From Symbiodinium natans (taxonomy: Eukaryota; Sar; Dinophyceae; Suessiales; Symbiodiniaceae): DNA of 64,000 nucleotides. The notes below the pieces were generated by a model, which was given only the letters and a program-made list of their open reading frames with translations, was not told the origin of the DNA and made no database searches. The stretch lies in the NCBI GenBank assembly GCA_905221605.1, contig CAJNDS010002113.1:745001-809000 (forward strand), written 5' to 3'. How positions within the stretch are numbered: position 1 is the stretch's first letter; every line of letters begins with the position of its first letter. The translations under genes were made by a program, and so were the position numbers. This document shows positions 1-9,708 of the stretch, one piece after another.

Positions 1-1
1 C

Positions 2-98
2 AATTAGGGTCCTTTTTTTTGGAGAGCAACTATCCACAAGAACCAGAACCAGAGACTTCGATGACAGGCCTTTTTCAAGACAGGGACCCTAATTTTTG
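2..98. repeat. MITE-like inverted-repeat element
   Basis: The left end reads AATTAGGGTCC and the right end GGGACCCTAATT, an imperfect terminal inverted repeat of about 11-12 bp around about 75 bp. A similar end (GTTAGGGTCCCTTTTTGACGGG) recurs near 50297-50320, which suggests a dispersed family. No coding content is seen. Confidence 0.45.
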
Positions 99-719
99 AA
101 CGACCCCCGCTGTGAATCGCGCTATCCTGCTCTTGCCATAGGCGGAGCTGTTTGGAGCAGTCAGGAAGCCCAAAGGGCCTCCTTGTCCAGGGAAGGTACT
201 TAGAAGGGCCTAAGGGCACCTGAAAGGCGCATGTAAAGCTGGCCAGGTATGCTCATCCCTCCCTCTAAGGGCCTTCCCTGCGTTTTGACGATCGCACGTC
301 AGCTACTCGTCGGTGAACGGAGAGCCTCAGGCAGAACAAACAGCGAGCACTTTCGAAGTACTCGGCCAGCTTGGGCGGTTAATGAATCGTAACCTAAGTT
401 CAAGGCTGCTTGCCGTTGCAGGCTGTTCCAGAAGCACCGTTTGCTCGAAGCCCTTGGCCGACAGTCGGAGCTGTGAACGAGAGATGCAGGCAAAAATTGT
501 CGAAAGGTCTACATGGGAAATTCCCCACAAAGGGGGTACCCTTGCTATACCCGAAATAGAATAGAACCCCTTTTATTTGGGCCCCCGAAAAGGGTACGCC
601 TGAGTCCATTAGAGAGCAAGGGAGGGGCCCATCGAGAAACCCGAATTCCGGGTCACAAGTTCCCTAAGCTAGTGCGCAAAACCCGACCCTACATGTGCAA
701 CCCTTGAACGCAAACACGC

Positions 720-870
720 AACAATCAGCCCATGGTGTGGGGTTTGGGTTTGGAATATAGGGTACTCGTTGCAGGGCTTACAGAGTTGAAAGGCGGTTGA
801 TAGGGTTTATAGAGTTTGTAGGGTTATAGGGTTTACCGGGTTTATATGGTTTTACGGGTTTAGGGCTATT
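720..870 (+). repeat. degenerate TTTAGGG-type repeats
   Basis: Runs of GGGTTT-like units with variants (TTTATAGGG, TTTACCGGG, TTTATATGG) on the + strand. This is a decayed telomeric-type tract just upstream of an exon-like island. Confidence 0.6.
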
Positions 871-880
871 CTGCAACCAG

Positions 881-942
881 GGAAACCTCGAGGATCATGC
901 TGTGGGCGAGCCATCAGTACCCTGCAAGGAGTCCGAGGAATT
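881..942 (+). CDS. exon-like island, unknown protein
   Basis: An AG acceptor (CTGCAACCAG) is followed by an open frame reading GNLEDHAVGEPSVPCKESEE, then a possible GT donor near 943. The composition is soluble and acidic. It is flanked by G-strand telomeric tracts on both sides, so it does not follow the C-left/G-right pattern of most islands. No family recognised; exon status is inferred from frame and splice dinucleotides only. Confidence 0.35.
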
Positions 943-1065
943 GTTGGGGAATTGTTGAGTTCAGGGTTTAGGGTTTGGGGTTTGGGGTTTAGGGTTTAGG
1001 GTTTCGGGCTTAGAAGCCTCGACTTACCAACGCAATTTTAAGCCGTCGGGGGCCCAAAGGGTACA

Positions 1066-1112
1066 AAAAAGGGTGCCTCATTCCCTCATTCCCTACGAAG
1101 AACCAGCCAGAA
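1066..1112. repeat. right end of GTTCTTMGTAGGG MITE family
   Basis: CTCATTCCCTACGAAGAACC matches the inverted-repeat end of the complete element at 28189-28297. Only this end is clear here; the left end is not identified. Confidence 0.4.
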
Positions 1113-1194
1113 GTTGTGGACCTGCTGCCAGGGAAGCCGCGTGGATCGCTTGAACCGGATGTTGGACCAGGAGACCTGCCTTCTTCGGGGCAGG
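1111..1194 (+). CDS. exon-like island, unknown protein
   Basis: The acceptor AACCAGCCAG is followed by the open frame VVDLLPGKPRGSLEPDVGPG and continues to a TTTAGGG tract that starts at 1193. The likely donor is the GGGTTTAG itself. The frame is proline- and glycine-rich. No family recognised. Confidence 0.35.
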
Positions 1195-1260
1195 GTTTAG
1201 GGTTTAGGGTTTAGGCAGGGTTCAGGGTTCAGGGTTCAGGGTTCAGGGTTCAGGGTTCAA
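1190..1260 (+). repeat. TTTAGGG then TTCAGGG repeats
   Basis: Three TTTAGGG units are followed by about six TTCAGGG units, so a point variant has been amplified as a block. Confidence 0.8.
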
Positions 1261-1391
1261 AAAGGTTGCGGGTAAGTTGCCTTCCACAGTCCTGTCGGCT
1301 CCTACAGAGTGTGGCCTCAACATCATCAACATTGGTGCAGCCGTGTAGCTAATGTCCTACACGCCAAACCCTAAACTGACTTTGGGCGCAG

Positions 1392-1448
1392 ATCTGGGCT
1401 AGAGGGCCTCGTAGACATCCGGGCCAGGGCTCGAACCCCTCAACCGGG
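1392..1448 (+). CDS. exon-like island, unknown protein
   Basis: A short CCCTAAA stretch (about 1362-1376) precedes the acceptor GGGCGCAG. The open frame SGLEGLVDIRARARTPQPG follows, and GGGGTTGAGGGTTTAGGG begins at about 1446. It is a short arginine-rich piece with C-left and G-right telomeric flanks. No family recognised. Confidence 0.3.
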
Positions 1449-1742
1449 GTTGAGGGTTTAGGGTTTGGGATCTGCACCCCAGACTCTGACGCCCAAATCC
1501 ACGCCCCAACATCAGCTGCGGGGTCCAGATTTTAGGGCTGAGGGCACGAAACAGGGGCGCAGCCCTCGACCCTGAACCCTAAACTGGTTGCTGTTCCTAA
1601 CTGAGGGATTCGGGGCTTAGTGTTGAGGATCCCTTCATACAGCAGTCTGGAAAAAACGGGCCTACAAGGGAATTTGTTCATATATTTGAGCCGTATTTCG
1701 AAGAACCCTCCCCCCCCCCCCACCCCCTAGTTGGCAGGTTTC

Positions 1743-2269
1743 CCTATCCCTAAACCCTAAACCCCTAAACCCCTAAACCCCTAAACCCCTAAACCCCTAA
1801 ACCCCTAAACCCGTAAACCCCTAAACCCCTAAACCCCTAAACCCCTAAACCCCTAAACCCCTAAACCCCTAAACCCGTAAACCCCTAAACCCCTAAACCC
1901 CTAAACCCCTAAACCCCTAAACCCCTAAACCCCCCTAAACCCCGAAACCCTAAACCCCTAAACCCAACCCCTAAACCCCTAAAACCCTAAACCACTAACA
2001 CCCGAAACCCTAAACCCCCAAACCCCTAAACCCCTAAACCCATAAACCCCTAAACCCCTAAACCCCTAAACCCCTAAAACCCTAAACCCCTAAACCCCTA
2101 AACCCCTAAACCCTAAACCCCTAAACCCCTAAACCCCTAAACCCCTAAACCCCTAAACCCCTAAACCCTTAAACCCCTAAACCCCTAAACCCCTAAACCC
2201 TAAACCCCTAAACCCCTAAACCCCTAAACCCTAAACCCTAAACCCCTAAACCCTAAACCCTAAACCCCC
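1743..2269 (+). repeat. large CCCCTAAA (8-bp) array
   Basis: About 525 bp of tandem units. Most are the 8-mer CCCCTAAA (TTTAGGGG on the other strand) rather than the 7-mer CCCTAAA; 7-mers, GTAAA variants and single-base changes are interspersed. This is the longest telomere-like tract in the window. It ends one base before a CAG acceptor at 2269-2271. Confidence 0.95.
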
Positions 2270-2271
2270 AG

Positions 2272-2332
2272 TTGGGAAAGTGGGGGCCACAGGGATCCTT
2301 TGCCTTGAACGAGAGCTTTGCGGCGGGACAGG
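2272..2332 (+). CDS. exon-like island, unknown protein
   Basis: The array above runs straight into CCCCCAG, followed by the open frame LGKWGPQGSFALNESFAAGQ, then AGLR and a TTTAGGG tract from about 2338. No clear GT donor is seen; GC or GA donors are known in dinoflagellates. The island is about 60 nt with a C-tract left and a G-tract right. No family recognised. Confidence 0.4.
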
Positions 2333-2335
2333 CTG

Positions 2336-2410
2336 GGCTGAGGGTTTTTTAGGGTTTAGGGTTTAGGGTTTAGGATTTAGGGTTGGGGTTTCTAGGGCTG
2401 GGTTTTTAGG
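2336..2410 (+). repeat. TTTAGGG tract
   Basis: About four good units, then variants (TTTAGGATTTAGGG, TTGGGG, TCTAGGG). It is most regular near the preceding exon-like island and decays away from it. Confidence 0.8.
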
Positions 2411-2721
2411 GTTGAGAGTTTCGGGAATAGGGGCCTGTCGGGCTGAAATGCTACGGTTCCTGACGTTTGGGTTTGGGGTTAGGCTTTAGGGTTGTTTGCT
2501 CTCCTTTACGGGGCAGGTGTGGGGAGAACTTGAGCACCTCAGATATCCCTTAGTAGCTGAGTGGGCACACTTTACACGTTGTAATCCCCGAAAGGACTGA
2601 AAGCGTACACTTTTGGGGGGCTTATGAACTCAGCAGCTAAGTTCCCGGTCTGCACAAGACGCAAGCGAAGCACGACGAAGCACATCCAACGGAATCGGTA
2701 CAGGCCTCCTCAGTGCCATGT

Positions 2722-2787
2722 AGACCCTAAACCCTAAAACCTAAACCCTAAACCCTAAACCCTAAACCCTAAACCCTAAACCCTACA
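2722..2787 (+). repeat. CCCTAAA tract
   Basis: Nine near-perfect units ending in CCCTACAG, which makes a 3' splice-like AG at the repeat end. The following bases may be an exon (reading GPATVWVCCLFSK), but support is weak. Confidence 0.85.
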
Positions 2788-3300
2788 GGACCCGCGACAG
2801 TGTGGGTTTGCTGCTTGTTTTCAAAGAACAAGGAAGAAAGAGTCCGATGAAGCCTCAAGACTCAAGACTCTGGAACCTCAGCCTAAGGGAAGTGACACGG
2901 TCCTTCAATACATGGTGTATAAGGGTTCCCCAATTACCGGCCCATATTCAGGAACCATGCACCTAGCCGAAGTTTCAGGGGATTTGCGTCGGTTTGGGGG
3001 TCGCTTTGCAGGGATCATTGCGCCTTTGCAGTGGTTCCCTGGTTTGGGATCCACGTACTAGTGCCCGTTTGTTTTGGTCTCTTTTTTTGCATGTCACGAA
3101 ATGGACAGAATTTCTGCGTTTACGTCCGTCTCCTCGTCCTTTCGTCCTTGGAGGCCTTCACGCTCGACTTCTTTGGCGGCCTGTGCGAGCCTTAGAGAAG
3201 GGTCTGGAAGAAATGGGTTCAACTCCCATTCGCCTTGGCAGAAGCAGGGTTGGCCTCGGGCTGTGTCAAAAACCCTCAATTTACCCTAAGCCCTAAACCC

Positions 3301-4400
3301 ATGAAGGAATCCACCCCCCCCCCCAAAAAAAAAAAAGAAGAGTAAAGCAACAAAAAAGAAAAGAAAATGTAAGAAAGAAAGCGAAACAAGGCTGGTACGG
3401 AGACCGCTTGGTATAGGTGCAGGGGGTCTGGCTACAAGGTTGTTAGCTTGAGGCCTCGAGGCGAACTGACCCTATAAAGCCTGCTGATCACAGCAGCCTT
3501 TGTGTCTCAATCCTGGGTCTGACTGCTGAGAGTCTTGAGAGTCTCAATTGGGCAAGAAGTATAAGGGTCGGAATGTTTACCAATGGTATTCCCTTCTGGT
3601 CCTTTTATACGTATACGATAATAACCCTCAAAACCACATAGTTAATTATTCAGGCCCCTATGGTAGACGCTGGGGATGATTTGATGGTTTGTCGAGGTTT
3701 CAAGGGCTCTACTGAGCTGAGAAAAAGCAACTTGCAGACTTTAGGGCCCTAGATAACACTACATATTTTGTACAACCTGTTTTAACCATAAAAAAATATA
3801 TATGTATACATGTAGCTCATAGAAATGTGGAATTTGTTAATGGTACCCCCATCCACAACCAAGCAGTTTCCCGTCCGATGTACCTTCTTCGCAACTGCAT
3901 AAGCCTTCTACGCCTGTTGAAGTCCCAGGCTGGGGCATATCTACAAGTTCCCAGCATGCATCGAGTTCTTACAGGCGGGCAAGATAAGGAGTTTGGAATT
4001 GGCAGAGGTACCGTTTGAACCATGAATGAAGGGATTAGGAATGCCAAGTGGTGGGACAGCTGGTCTTAGGAATGGAGATCAAATGAGGGTACCCGTCGTA
4101 CCCCTGCCAACCCTATACCCCACATCCCTGAACCTAAGAATCCGACTATCCTACAGGATAGCTAGTAGAAGATGCCAGCATCCTATAATACCGCAATCAA
4201 GATTTCTGCTGAAGAAAGCCTCATCAAAGGATTCACCAAACACGAAACACGGACCCTTACTTGGACGTCCCTAACTGTGGCTGTCTCGGGGCCTGATGCA
4301 TGCAGGGTTCAGGTATTCAGGCTTTAGAGGCTTGGGTTTTAGAGTTGGGGAGTTCGTTATCTTTATAGCGAATAAAGTCATGGAGTTTTAGAAGAACAAT
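3301..4400. other. no supportable gene; one dispersed repeat
   Basis: Contains a C-run/A-run junction (3315-3337), a purine-rich stretch, and at 3576-3670 one copy of a dispersed element ending in AGGCCCCTATGGTAG (other copies near 7465-7556 and, inverted, 25846-25935). Several open frames of 60-80 codons are present but none looks convincingly protein-like. Confidence 0.4.
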
Positions 4401-4408
4401 AGACTACT

Positions 4409-4802
4409 ACTCCTACTAATACTGCTACTACTACACTTACTACTTACTCTTGCTACTTACTGCTTACTACTTACTACTTACTGCTTACTACTTACTGCTT
4501 ACTGCTTACTGCTTACCACTGACTACTTACTACTTACTACTTACTACTTACCACTTGCTACTTGCTACTTGCTACTTGCTACTTGCTTCTTGCTACTTGC
4601 TACTTGCTACTTGCTACTTGCTACTTGCTACTTGCTACTTACTACTTAGTACTTACTTCTTATTACTGCTTACTACTACTTACTGCTACTACTACGACTA
4701 CGACTACTACTACTACTACTACGACTACTACTACTGCTACTACTACTGCTACTACTGCTACTACTGCTACTACTGCTACTACTGCTACTACTGCTACTGC
4801 TA
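4409..4802 (+). repeat. CTACTTACTG/CTACTTG/CTA microsatellite block
   Basis: About 400 bp of interleaved simple repeats: TACTTACTGCT-type units, then (GCTACTT)n, then (CTA)n and (CTACTG)n. Long open frames across it on both strands encode only repeated L/Y, T or S runs and are not genes. Confidence 0.95.
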
Positions 4803-5344
4803 GTGCTATCAATGTATTTGGAAGTGTGCTTTTGTTTTGCGCTTATTGCAGTTGTTCCGGTCATGAGCATGCTTCTGAACATCATTTGCAAGATCATATT
4901 GCGCTAGCAGAAAGGGGCGTGCTACAGGTCCATGATTCAAGAGTCGTTTTTTTTTTTGCGATGTTTGTAAGCAACAACGCGGCATTCTCCAAATATTGAA
5001 GCTTGAGCAAGCCGTGTGCAGCGTAGCCCTATCGCTACAAACTCAGCCCTGGTCCGCGCAGATGGTGCTCATGCCGCAAAGCACCGAGCAGGCAAGTGAA
5101 CTCTGGCAGGCGCGTGATGAGGAGTTTGGGGCCTTGGGGGATACTCGTGTGAGGCATGTGTTTTGAGATGAACCTTTAGAAGCTCCAGACTCAAGGTGCA
5201 TCAGTTTCCAACCTGTTGCTACCCTACCACAAGCTCCAAGCCCAATGGGGGATGTTCCTGTACAGATCCTCGTGGCTAATCTTTTGGAGCAGCTGCAAAG
5301 CATTCGAGGGTTTTCACCTTCACGCCAGGCAGAGGGCTAGAAGG

Positions 5345-5525
5345 GTCCCTCACCCTAAGCCCTCAACCCTCTCAACCCAACCATCAGAGCGCCTCCAACC
5401 CGTGACCCACCACCAAAGAACCCCTAAACCCCAAACCCTATAAACCTTAAAGTCCAAACCTTAAACCCCAAACCTTAAACCCTAGACCCTCGACCCTAAA
5501 CCCTAAGCCCGAAACCCAAACCCCG
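5345..5525 (+). repeat. degenerate CCCTAAA-type tract
   Basis: C-strand units with many variants (CCCCTAAA, CCCTATAAA, CCTTAAA, CCCTAGA, CCCTCGA), ending just before an exon-like island. Confidence 0.75.
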
Positions 5526-5617
5526 CCGAAATCCCCGGAGCTCATGGGAGGTTCCCTGCCCACCCGACTGGGTCGGTCGCACTTTTGGAGCTTTGGTGCG
5601 AGACCCGGGCAGTTCTC
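5525..5617 (+). CDS. exon-like island, unknown protein
   Basis: The frame AEIPGAHGRFPAHPTGSVAL continues as LELWCETRAVLG into the TTTAGGG tract. Internal candidates are acceptor GGGAG/G at 5550 and donor GTGCGA at 5596, so the true exon may be shorter than the open stretch. It has a C-tract left and a G-tract right. The residue mix with W and C suggests a real domain fragment; no family recognised. Confidence 0.45.
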
Positions 5618-5660
5618 GGGTTTAGGGTTTAGGGTTTAGGGCGTTTGGGGTTTATTGTTT
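5617..5660 (+). repeat. TTTAGGG tract
   Basis: Three perfect TTTAGGG units directly downstream of the island, followed by variants and then an 18-bp G run at about 5672-5689. Confidence 0.85.
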
Positions 5661-6225
5661 TTTCCTTTTGGGGGGGGGGGGGGGGGGGGCAAGAGGTTAG
5701 GGCTTGGGGCTTAGGGATGTTTGGGGCATAGGGCGCAGGGATGCTGAGGGTTGGGAGTTCTAGGGTAGTTCAAAGAGGACCACGGTTCAGAAACCGGGCC
5801 ATGTGTTGCGGACTCATGCGCTACCGATGGGTAGGCACGCCGGGCTTCTTAGGATTTAGGGGTTTAAGGTTTAGGGCTTTGGGCTTAGGGCTTAGGGCTT
5901 AGGGCTAACGGCTAACGGTGCTTGATTGATCTTGATTGTATGGCTAGGCTTAAAGTGCTGAGTTTGAAGTGGGAGGCATAGGAAGTGCAGTGGCTTAGGA
6001 GTAGGTAGGGGTTTAGGGACTCAGCGGCTTGGGGAGGTAGGACTTTTAGTTCCCCCGCATACTCACAGGTCTTAATCGGGATTATCATAATGGGTTCGAT
6101 CATCCCCCTGAAGGAGTCGTTCTGAACTGTCTGCTGCCAAGCGCGAAGCTTGAACAACAATGCAAGAACTCGACTCTCTGCAGAGAGCCCATTGTTTCCC
6201 CAACATCTTATAAGAGTTGGGTTGT

Positions 6226-6316
6226 TCCCCCTTATACGGACAGTCCTTACTAGGGATTAGAGTAGCCCCGACTATAACCCTTATGTAGGGACTGTTGGTA
6301 TAAGGGGGAAAATCCC
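6226..6316. repeat. MITE-like hairpin element
   Basis: TTCCCCCTTATACGGACAGTCC at the left faces GGGACTGTTGGTATAAGGGGGAA at the right: an imperfect inverted repeat of about 22 bp around a 45-bp centre. No other copy was found in this window. Confidence 0.6.
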
Positions 6317-6734
6317 AACCTAAGAGCCTATAGAAATGGACCAACCCGTAAGCTTGCAGCACCCATGGAATGGGACTTCTACAGGGCCCCGGAAGCTTTC
6401 TGAGTCGGAAAACCTGGGAAAATCAGGTCATGGAGCTCTTACAGGAGAGCGGCTCGGAAAGAGAGGCTTTCGGCAATTGGCGTCCAAGCCTCGGCTCCAC
6501 CGTGGTGGGGTTCAGGGCTGGGGTGGAGGATTCTTTTCAGTGCCCCCTACCCTCTCATGTCTTTGAAGGCCCAGGCATCCACTATTCGCATACGCTCCGT
6601 ATGGTATCTTCTCTAAAGCTTGCAATTTTCTGCAGAGCGTGCAGGCTGAAGAGCTTCATTCGACAATGTCCTTCGTGGGTCTGCAAACTTGAAGGCTGAG
6701 GGTTTAGGACTTCTGTGGCTTACTTGACACTGCA

Positions 6735-6833
6735 ATTGCTTAAGAAACCCCCCCACCCCAAAAACAAACTCTTCCTTATAAGGGGCAACATAGGGATTAA
6801 AACATTGTCATTTTTCGAGGGTTCTTAAGCAAT
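6735..6833. repeat. TTCTTAAG-family MITE, copy 1
   Basis: ATTGCTTAAGAAACCC faces GGGTTCTTAAGCAAT. The interior holds CTCTTCCTTATAAGGGGCAACATAGGGATTA, shared in part with the copies at 8820-9081 and 54780-54879. Confidence 0.7.
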
Positions 6834-6945
6834 AGTAGGATGCTGGGGGGGAAGCAGCAGCATTGCATTCGTTGAACTCTTACACCGCTAGCGGGGGAGC
6901 ATGTCCCACCTTCCATAGGAGTCCGCTGATTTGGGGTTTACATGA

Positions 6946-7110
6946 AAGTAGGGGACCCCCAGTATGGATCCCTAAATAGTAGGATCCCCTTAGGAGCAGG
7001 ACCCCAATAGGGTGCCCCTAATTTGGGAAACCCCCAATATAGATCCCTAAATAGTAGGATCCCCTTAGGAGCAGGACCCCAATAAGGTGCCCCTAATTTG
7101 GGAAACCCCC
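6946..7110. repeat. tandem pair of a 75-80 bp repeat
   Basis: Two nearly identical units in tandem, each with CCCTAAATAGTAGGATCCCC, GAGCAGGACCCCAATA and TGCCCCTAATTTGGGAAACC. A diverged third copy lies at 11820-11910, where the flanks form an inverted repeat. Confidence 0.75.
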
Positions 7111-7842
7111 CATGTCTGAACTGTGTCAGGAGGTCCAGGTATTCCAGGTCGACATAACCTTTTTTCATTGGGGGCAGAGGGAAGTGGCTCAGGTGGTTGC
7201 GCCCTCCCTGTAGCGCTCTACAGGCCATGATGATGGCTGTTTGGGGGGCTTTCATAGGATTTTGGGGGTTGGCTCCCTACTGGTAAACAGGTGGGTCGTT
7301 GGGAATTCGGTTTGGGGTTTGCAGCTTTGAGAAGAACCCCGGAGCAGCTTCAAAAGCCCTACTAAAGCCTTGGGCTCCCCGTCTGTGCTGGCCGGATACC
7401 CTACCCCGAAATACCCACTACAAAGTACCCTTGAAGGCTACTGGTCATATAGGGGTCGGGCTAATTAATTGCTACCAGTATTCCCTGATTGGCCTCTTCT
7501 AGTCGAAACACCCCCAAACCCTATTCTAGTTATTAAGGCCCCTAGTTTAGGTTTTTGGCAAGATTGGGTCACACCATCAGCAGGACCCTTCGGGAGGCGG
7601 GGGTAGGTTTTTCGACTTGCTTTTGGTACTTTCAGATTAGGCTCTAGGCCACGCCAAACCCTAAACCCTAACCGTAACCCCTGTGAAACTCACCCTAGTT
7701 AGACCTCGCTAATTGCGCCGAGGTCGTATCTTTCTTAGTTTTCGTAGTCTCTTTAGCGCCCTTCACCCCTGCGATTCCTTAGGCGCCTTGACTCAAAAGT
7801 CAGCAAAAGTAGCTGCGTAGTTGACCGCCCTAGCGAGCACCT

Positions 7843-8108
7843 CCAAAACCCTAAACCCTAGACCCAAAGCCCTAAACCCTAAACCCTAGACCCTAGACCC
7901 TAGACCCTAAGCCCTACACCCTAAACCCTGGACCCTAAGCCCTAAACCCTAAACCCTAAACCCTAAGCCCTAAACCCTAAACCCTAAACCCTAAACCCTA
8001 AACCCTAAACCCTAAACCCTAAACCCTAAACCCTAAACCCTAAACCCTAAACCCTAGACCCTAGACCCTAAACCCTAAACCCTAAACCCTAAACCCTAAA
8101 CCCGAACC
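7843..8108 (+). repeat. CCCTAAA tract (long)
   Basis: About 265 bp of mostly CCCTAAA with blocks of CCCTAGA and CCCTAAG variants. It ends shortly before the exon-like island at 8118. Confidence 0.95.
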
Positions 8109-8117
8109 CTTATGGAG

Positions 8118-8202
8118 ACATGGACCCATTGTGGCACATTCGGAGGCAGTCGCGCGATCGGTTCCTGACACCATCCAGCAGCGGATTCACTTCGACCCTG
8201 CC
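8118..8202 (+). CDS. exon-like island, unknown protein
   Basis: The acceptor TATGGAG/A is followed by the frame DMDPLWHIRRQSRDRFLTPS, then SSGFTSTLP, and a good GTATGC donor at 8203. The 85-nt island lies between a long CCCTAAA tract (left) and a long TTTAGGG tract (right). No family recognised. It is among the clearest examples of the telomeric-tract/exon arrangement. Confidence 0.5.
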
Positions 8203-8225
8203 GTATGCTCAAAGGGTTCTGCAAT

Positions 8226-8412
8226 TTGGGGTTTAGGATTTAGGGTTTAGGATTTAGGGTTTAGGGTTTAGGGGTTAGGGGTTAGGGGTTAGGGTTTGGG
8301 GGTCGTTTAGGGTTTGGGGTTTATAGGGTTTCGGGTTTAGGGTTTGGGTTTTGTTTTTCGGGCTTAGGGTTGTTTAGGGTTTTAGGGTTTAGGGTTTCGG
8401 GTTGAGCCAATC
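8226..8412 (+). repeat. TTTAGGG tract (long)
   Basis: Telomeric G-strand units with variants (TTTAGGA, TTAGGGG, TTTCGGG). It forms the 5' part of a putative intron 8203-8721 whose 3' part is the CCCTAAA tract at 8578-8717. Confidence 0.9.
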
Positions 8413-8577
8413 CGACCAGCAAGGAAAGCCCTGCCACCCCTGTCGACTTTAAACTCTGTCCAGGAAGGACATCTTTGAAACACATACTCATACTCTTCAA
8501 CTGTTTCTGAAAATGCCCGAGAAGCTGGGATAAAATGACATCTTTCCCGCCCAGGCAACCCGAACTAGCTGAAATCC

Positions 8578-8717
8578 GCCTAAACCCTAAACCCTAAACC
8601 CTTAACCCTTAACCGCCTTAACCCTAAACCCTAAACCTAAACCCCAAACCCTAAACCCTAAACCCTAAACCCTAAACCCTAAACCCTAAACCCTAAACCC
8701 TAAACCCTAAACCCTAA
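8578..8717 (+). repeat. CCCTAAA tract
   Basis: Irregular at the left (CCCTTAACCG), then about twelve near-perfect CCCTAAA units to its right end, which abuts the acceptor AAGCAG. Confidence 0.95.
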
Positions 8718-8721
8718 GCAG

Positions 8722-8810
8722 CTCTGGCAACGAAGAGCAGATGACCGAGGCCCAAGTTCGACTCGAAGCTCGAGGCATTGGATCTGATCCTGGGCTGCGC
8801 CAAGCTCTAC
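8722..8810 (+). CDS. exon-like island, unknown protein
   Basis: The acceptor CTAAGCAG immediately follows the telomeric tract. The frame reads SGNEEQMTEAQVRLEARGIG, then SDPGLRQALPIRSA, with a stop inside the next repeat element at about 8823. The helical, charged composition is typical of coding sequence. No family recognised. The donor is not resolved because a MITE begins at 8820. Confidence 0.5.
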
Positions 8811-8819
8811 CTATACGAA

Positions 8820-9081
8820 GTGCTTAAGAACCCACCCACCCCCTCCCAAATAATAATAATAATAATGATAGTAGTAGTAGTAATAATATATATATATATA
8901 TATACATGTATATGTATATATATATACACATGTATATATATATATATAGATATATTCTTCCTTATAAGGGTAATATAATAAGATATTCTTCCTTAGAAGG
9001 GTATATAGTATGATCTTCTTCCCTGTAAGGGTAATAGAGGGATCATTATGTTTAGTTTCTTGGGGGAGGGTTCTTAAGCAA
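8820..9081. repeat. TTCTTAAG-family MITE, copy 2 with AT insertion
   Basis: TGCTTAAGAACCC at the left faces GGGTTCTTAAGCAAA at the right. The interior carries a (TAA)n/(TA)n microsatellite and three tandem versions of ATTCTTCCTTATAAGGGTAATA (about 8953, 8982 and 9014), so this copy has expanded internally. Confidence 0.7.
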
Positions 9082-9095
9082 ATCCTAGACCTTGG

Positions 9096-9172
9096 TAGCA
9101 CAGTGGTACCCTTTTGCACCCTTTCTTGGTTCCGTTCCCTTATAAAGCAACCAACCCACAAAAGGATACTAT
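9096..9172. repeat. GGTACCCTTTT dispersed element
   Basis: GGTACCCTTTTGCACCC, then CCCTTATAAAGCAACCAACC, then ACAAAAGGATAC. The same order recurs at 53126-53176 and, more diverged, at 51626-51692. The ends form a short inverted repeat. Confidence 0.55.
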
Positions 9173-9648
9173 GGTTACTGGTTTACCAAGCCACCTCAAG
9201 AACCCCCCCCCCCCCCCCCCCCCTTCCCAAAACAAAATGAAATGAAAAATGCGCGTTTTTGTTGTCGGGTTCTCGGGGTTTTTGAGTCATAGCCTACAAA
9301 AAAGGTTACGGGTTCTTAAGGTAGGCCATAACACCGCATCCCCTTGACCTCGTGGATCCTGGGGGTTTAGGGTTAGGGTTTTTGGTCTAGGGTTGCACTG
9401 CTTTTAGTATTATGCAGGGTAATCACAAGTTTCGAAAACTCATGCTGCGACATCAGTTTGTGGGGTGGCCCGTTATTATCACAAGTTTCTTTGTCGAGAT
9501 GGTTGTTTTTGTTTAAGGGTTTGTGTTTAGGGTTAAGGGCTTACGCATCAAGCCTTGAGGCCCTGAGGGCCTCAAGCTCCAGGAATCTTAAAGTGCCAGA
9601 TCCCGGAGAATCCAAAAAGCTAAGCCCGGCCCTAAACCCTACACCCAG

Positions 9649-9708
9649 GATTACTGTACTGGCACCCGAGAGCTTCATCGAGGCCGGGGCTCAGTCCTTT
9701 GACGCCAG
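9649..9708 (+). CDS. exon-like island, unknown protein
   Basis: A short CCCTAAACCCTACACCCAG (9630-9648) precedes the frame ITVLAPESFIEAGAQSFDAR. The next landmark is a TTTAGGG-type tract from about 9748. The pattern is C-left, G-right. No family recognised. Confidence 0.4.

Noticed and set aside
1743-2269. True chromosome end (terminal telomere)
   Set aside because: Unique sequence continues on both sides and tracts occur in both orientations, so all are interstitial unless the assembly is chimeric.
3205-3245. tRNA-like T-arm (ATGGGTTCAACTCCCAT)
   Set aside because: A 5-bp stem with a TTCAACT loop is present, but no matching acceptor stem, D-arm or anticodon arm could be found around it.
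4450-4999. Long open frames over the CTACTTACTG/CTA block
   Set aside because: They encode only L/Y, T or S runs and follow the period of the simple repeat.
6946-7110. CRISPR array
   Set aside because: Only two tandem units, no regular unique spacers, and a eukaryotic context.
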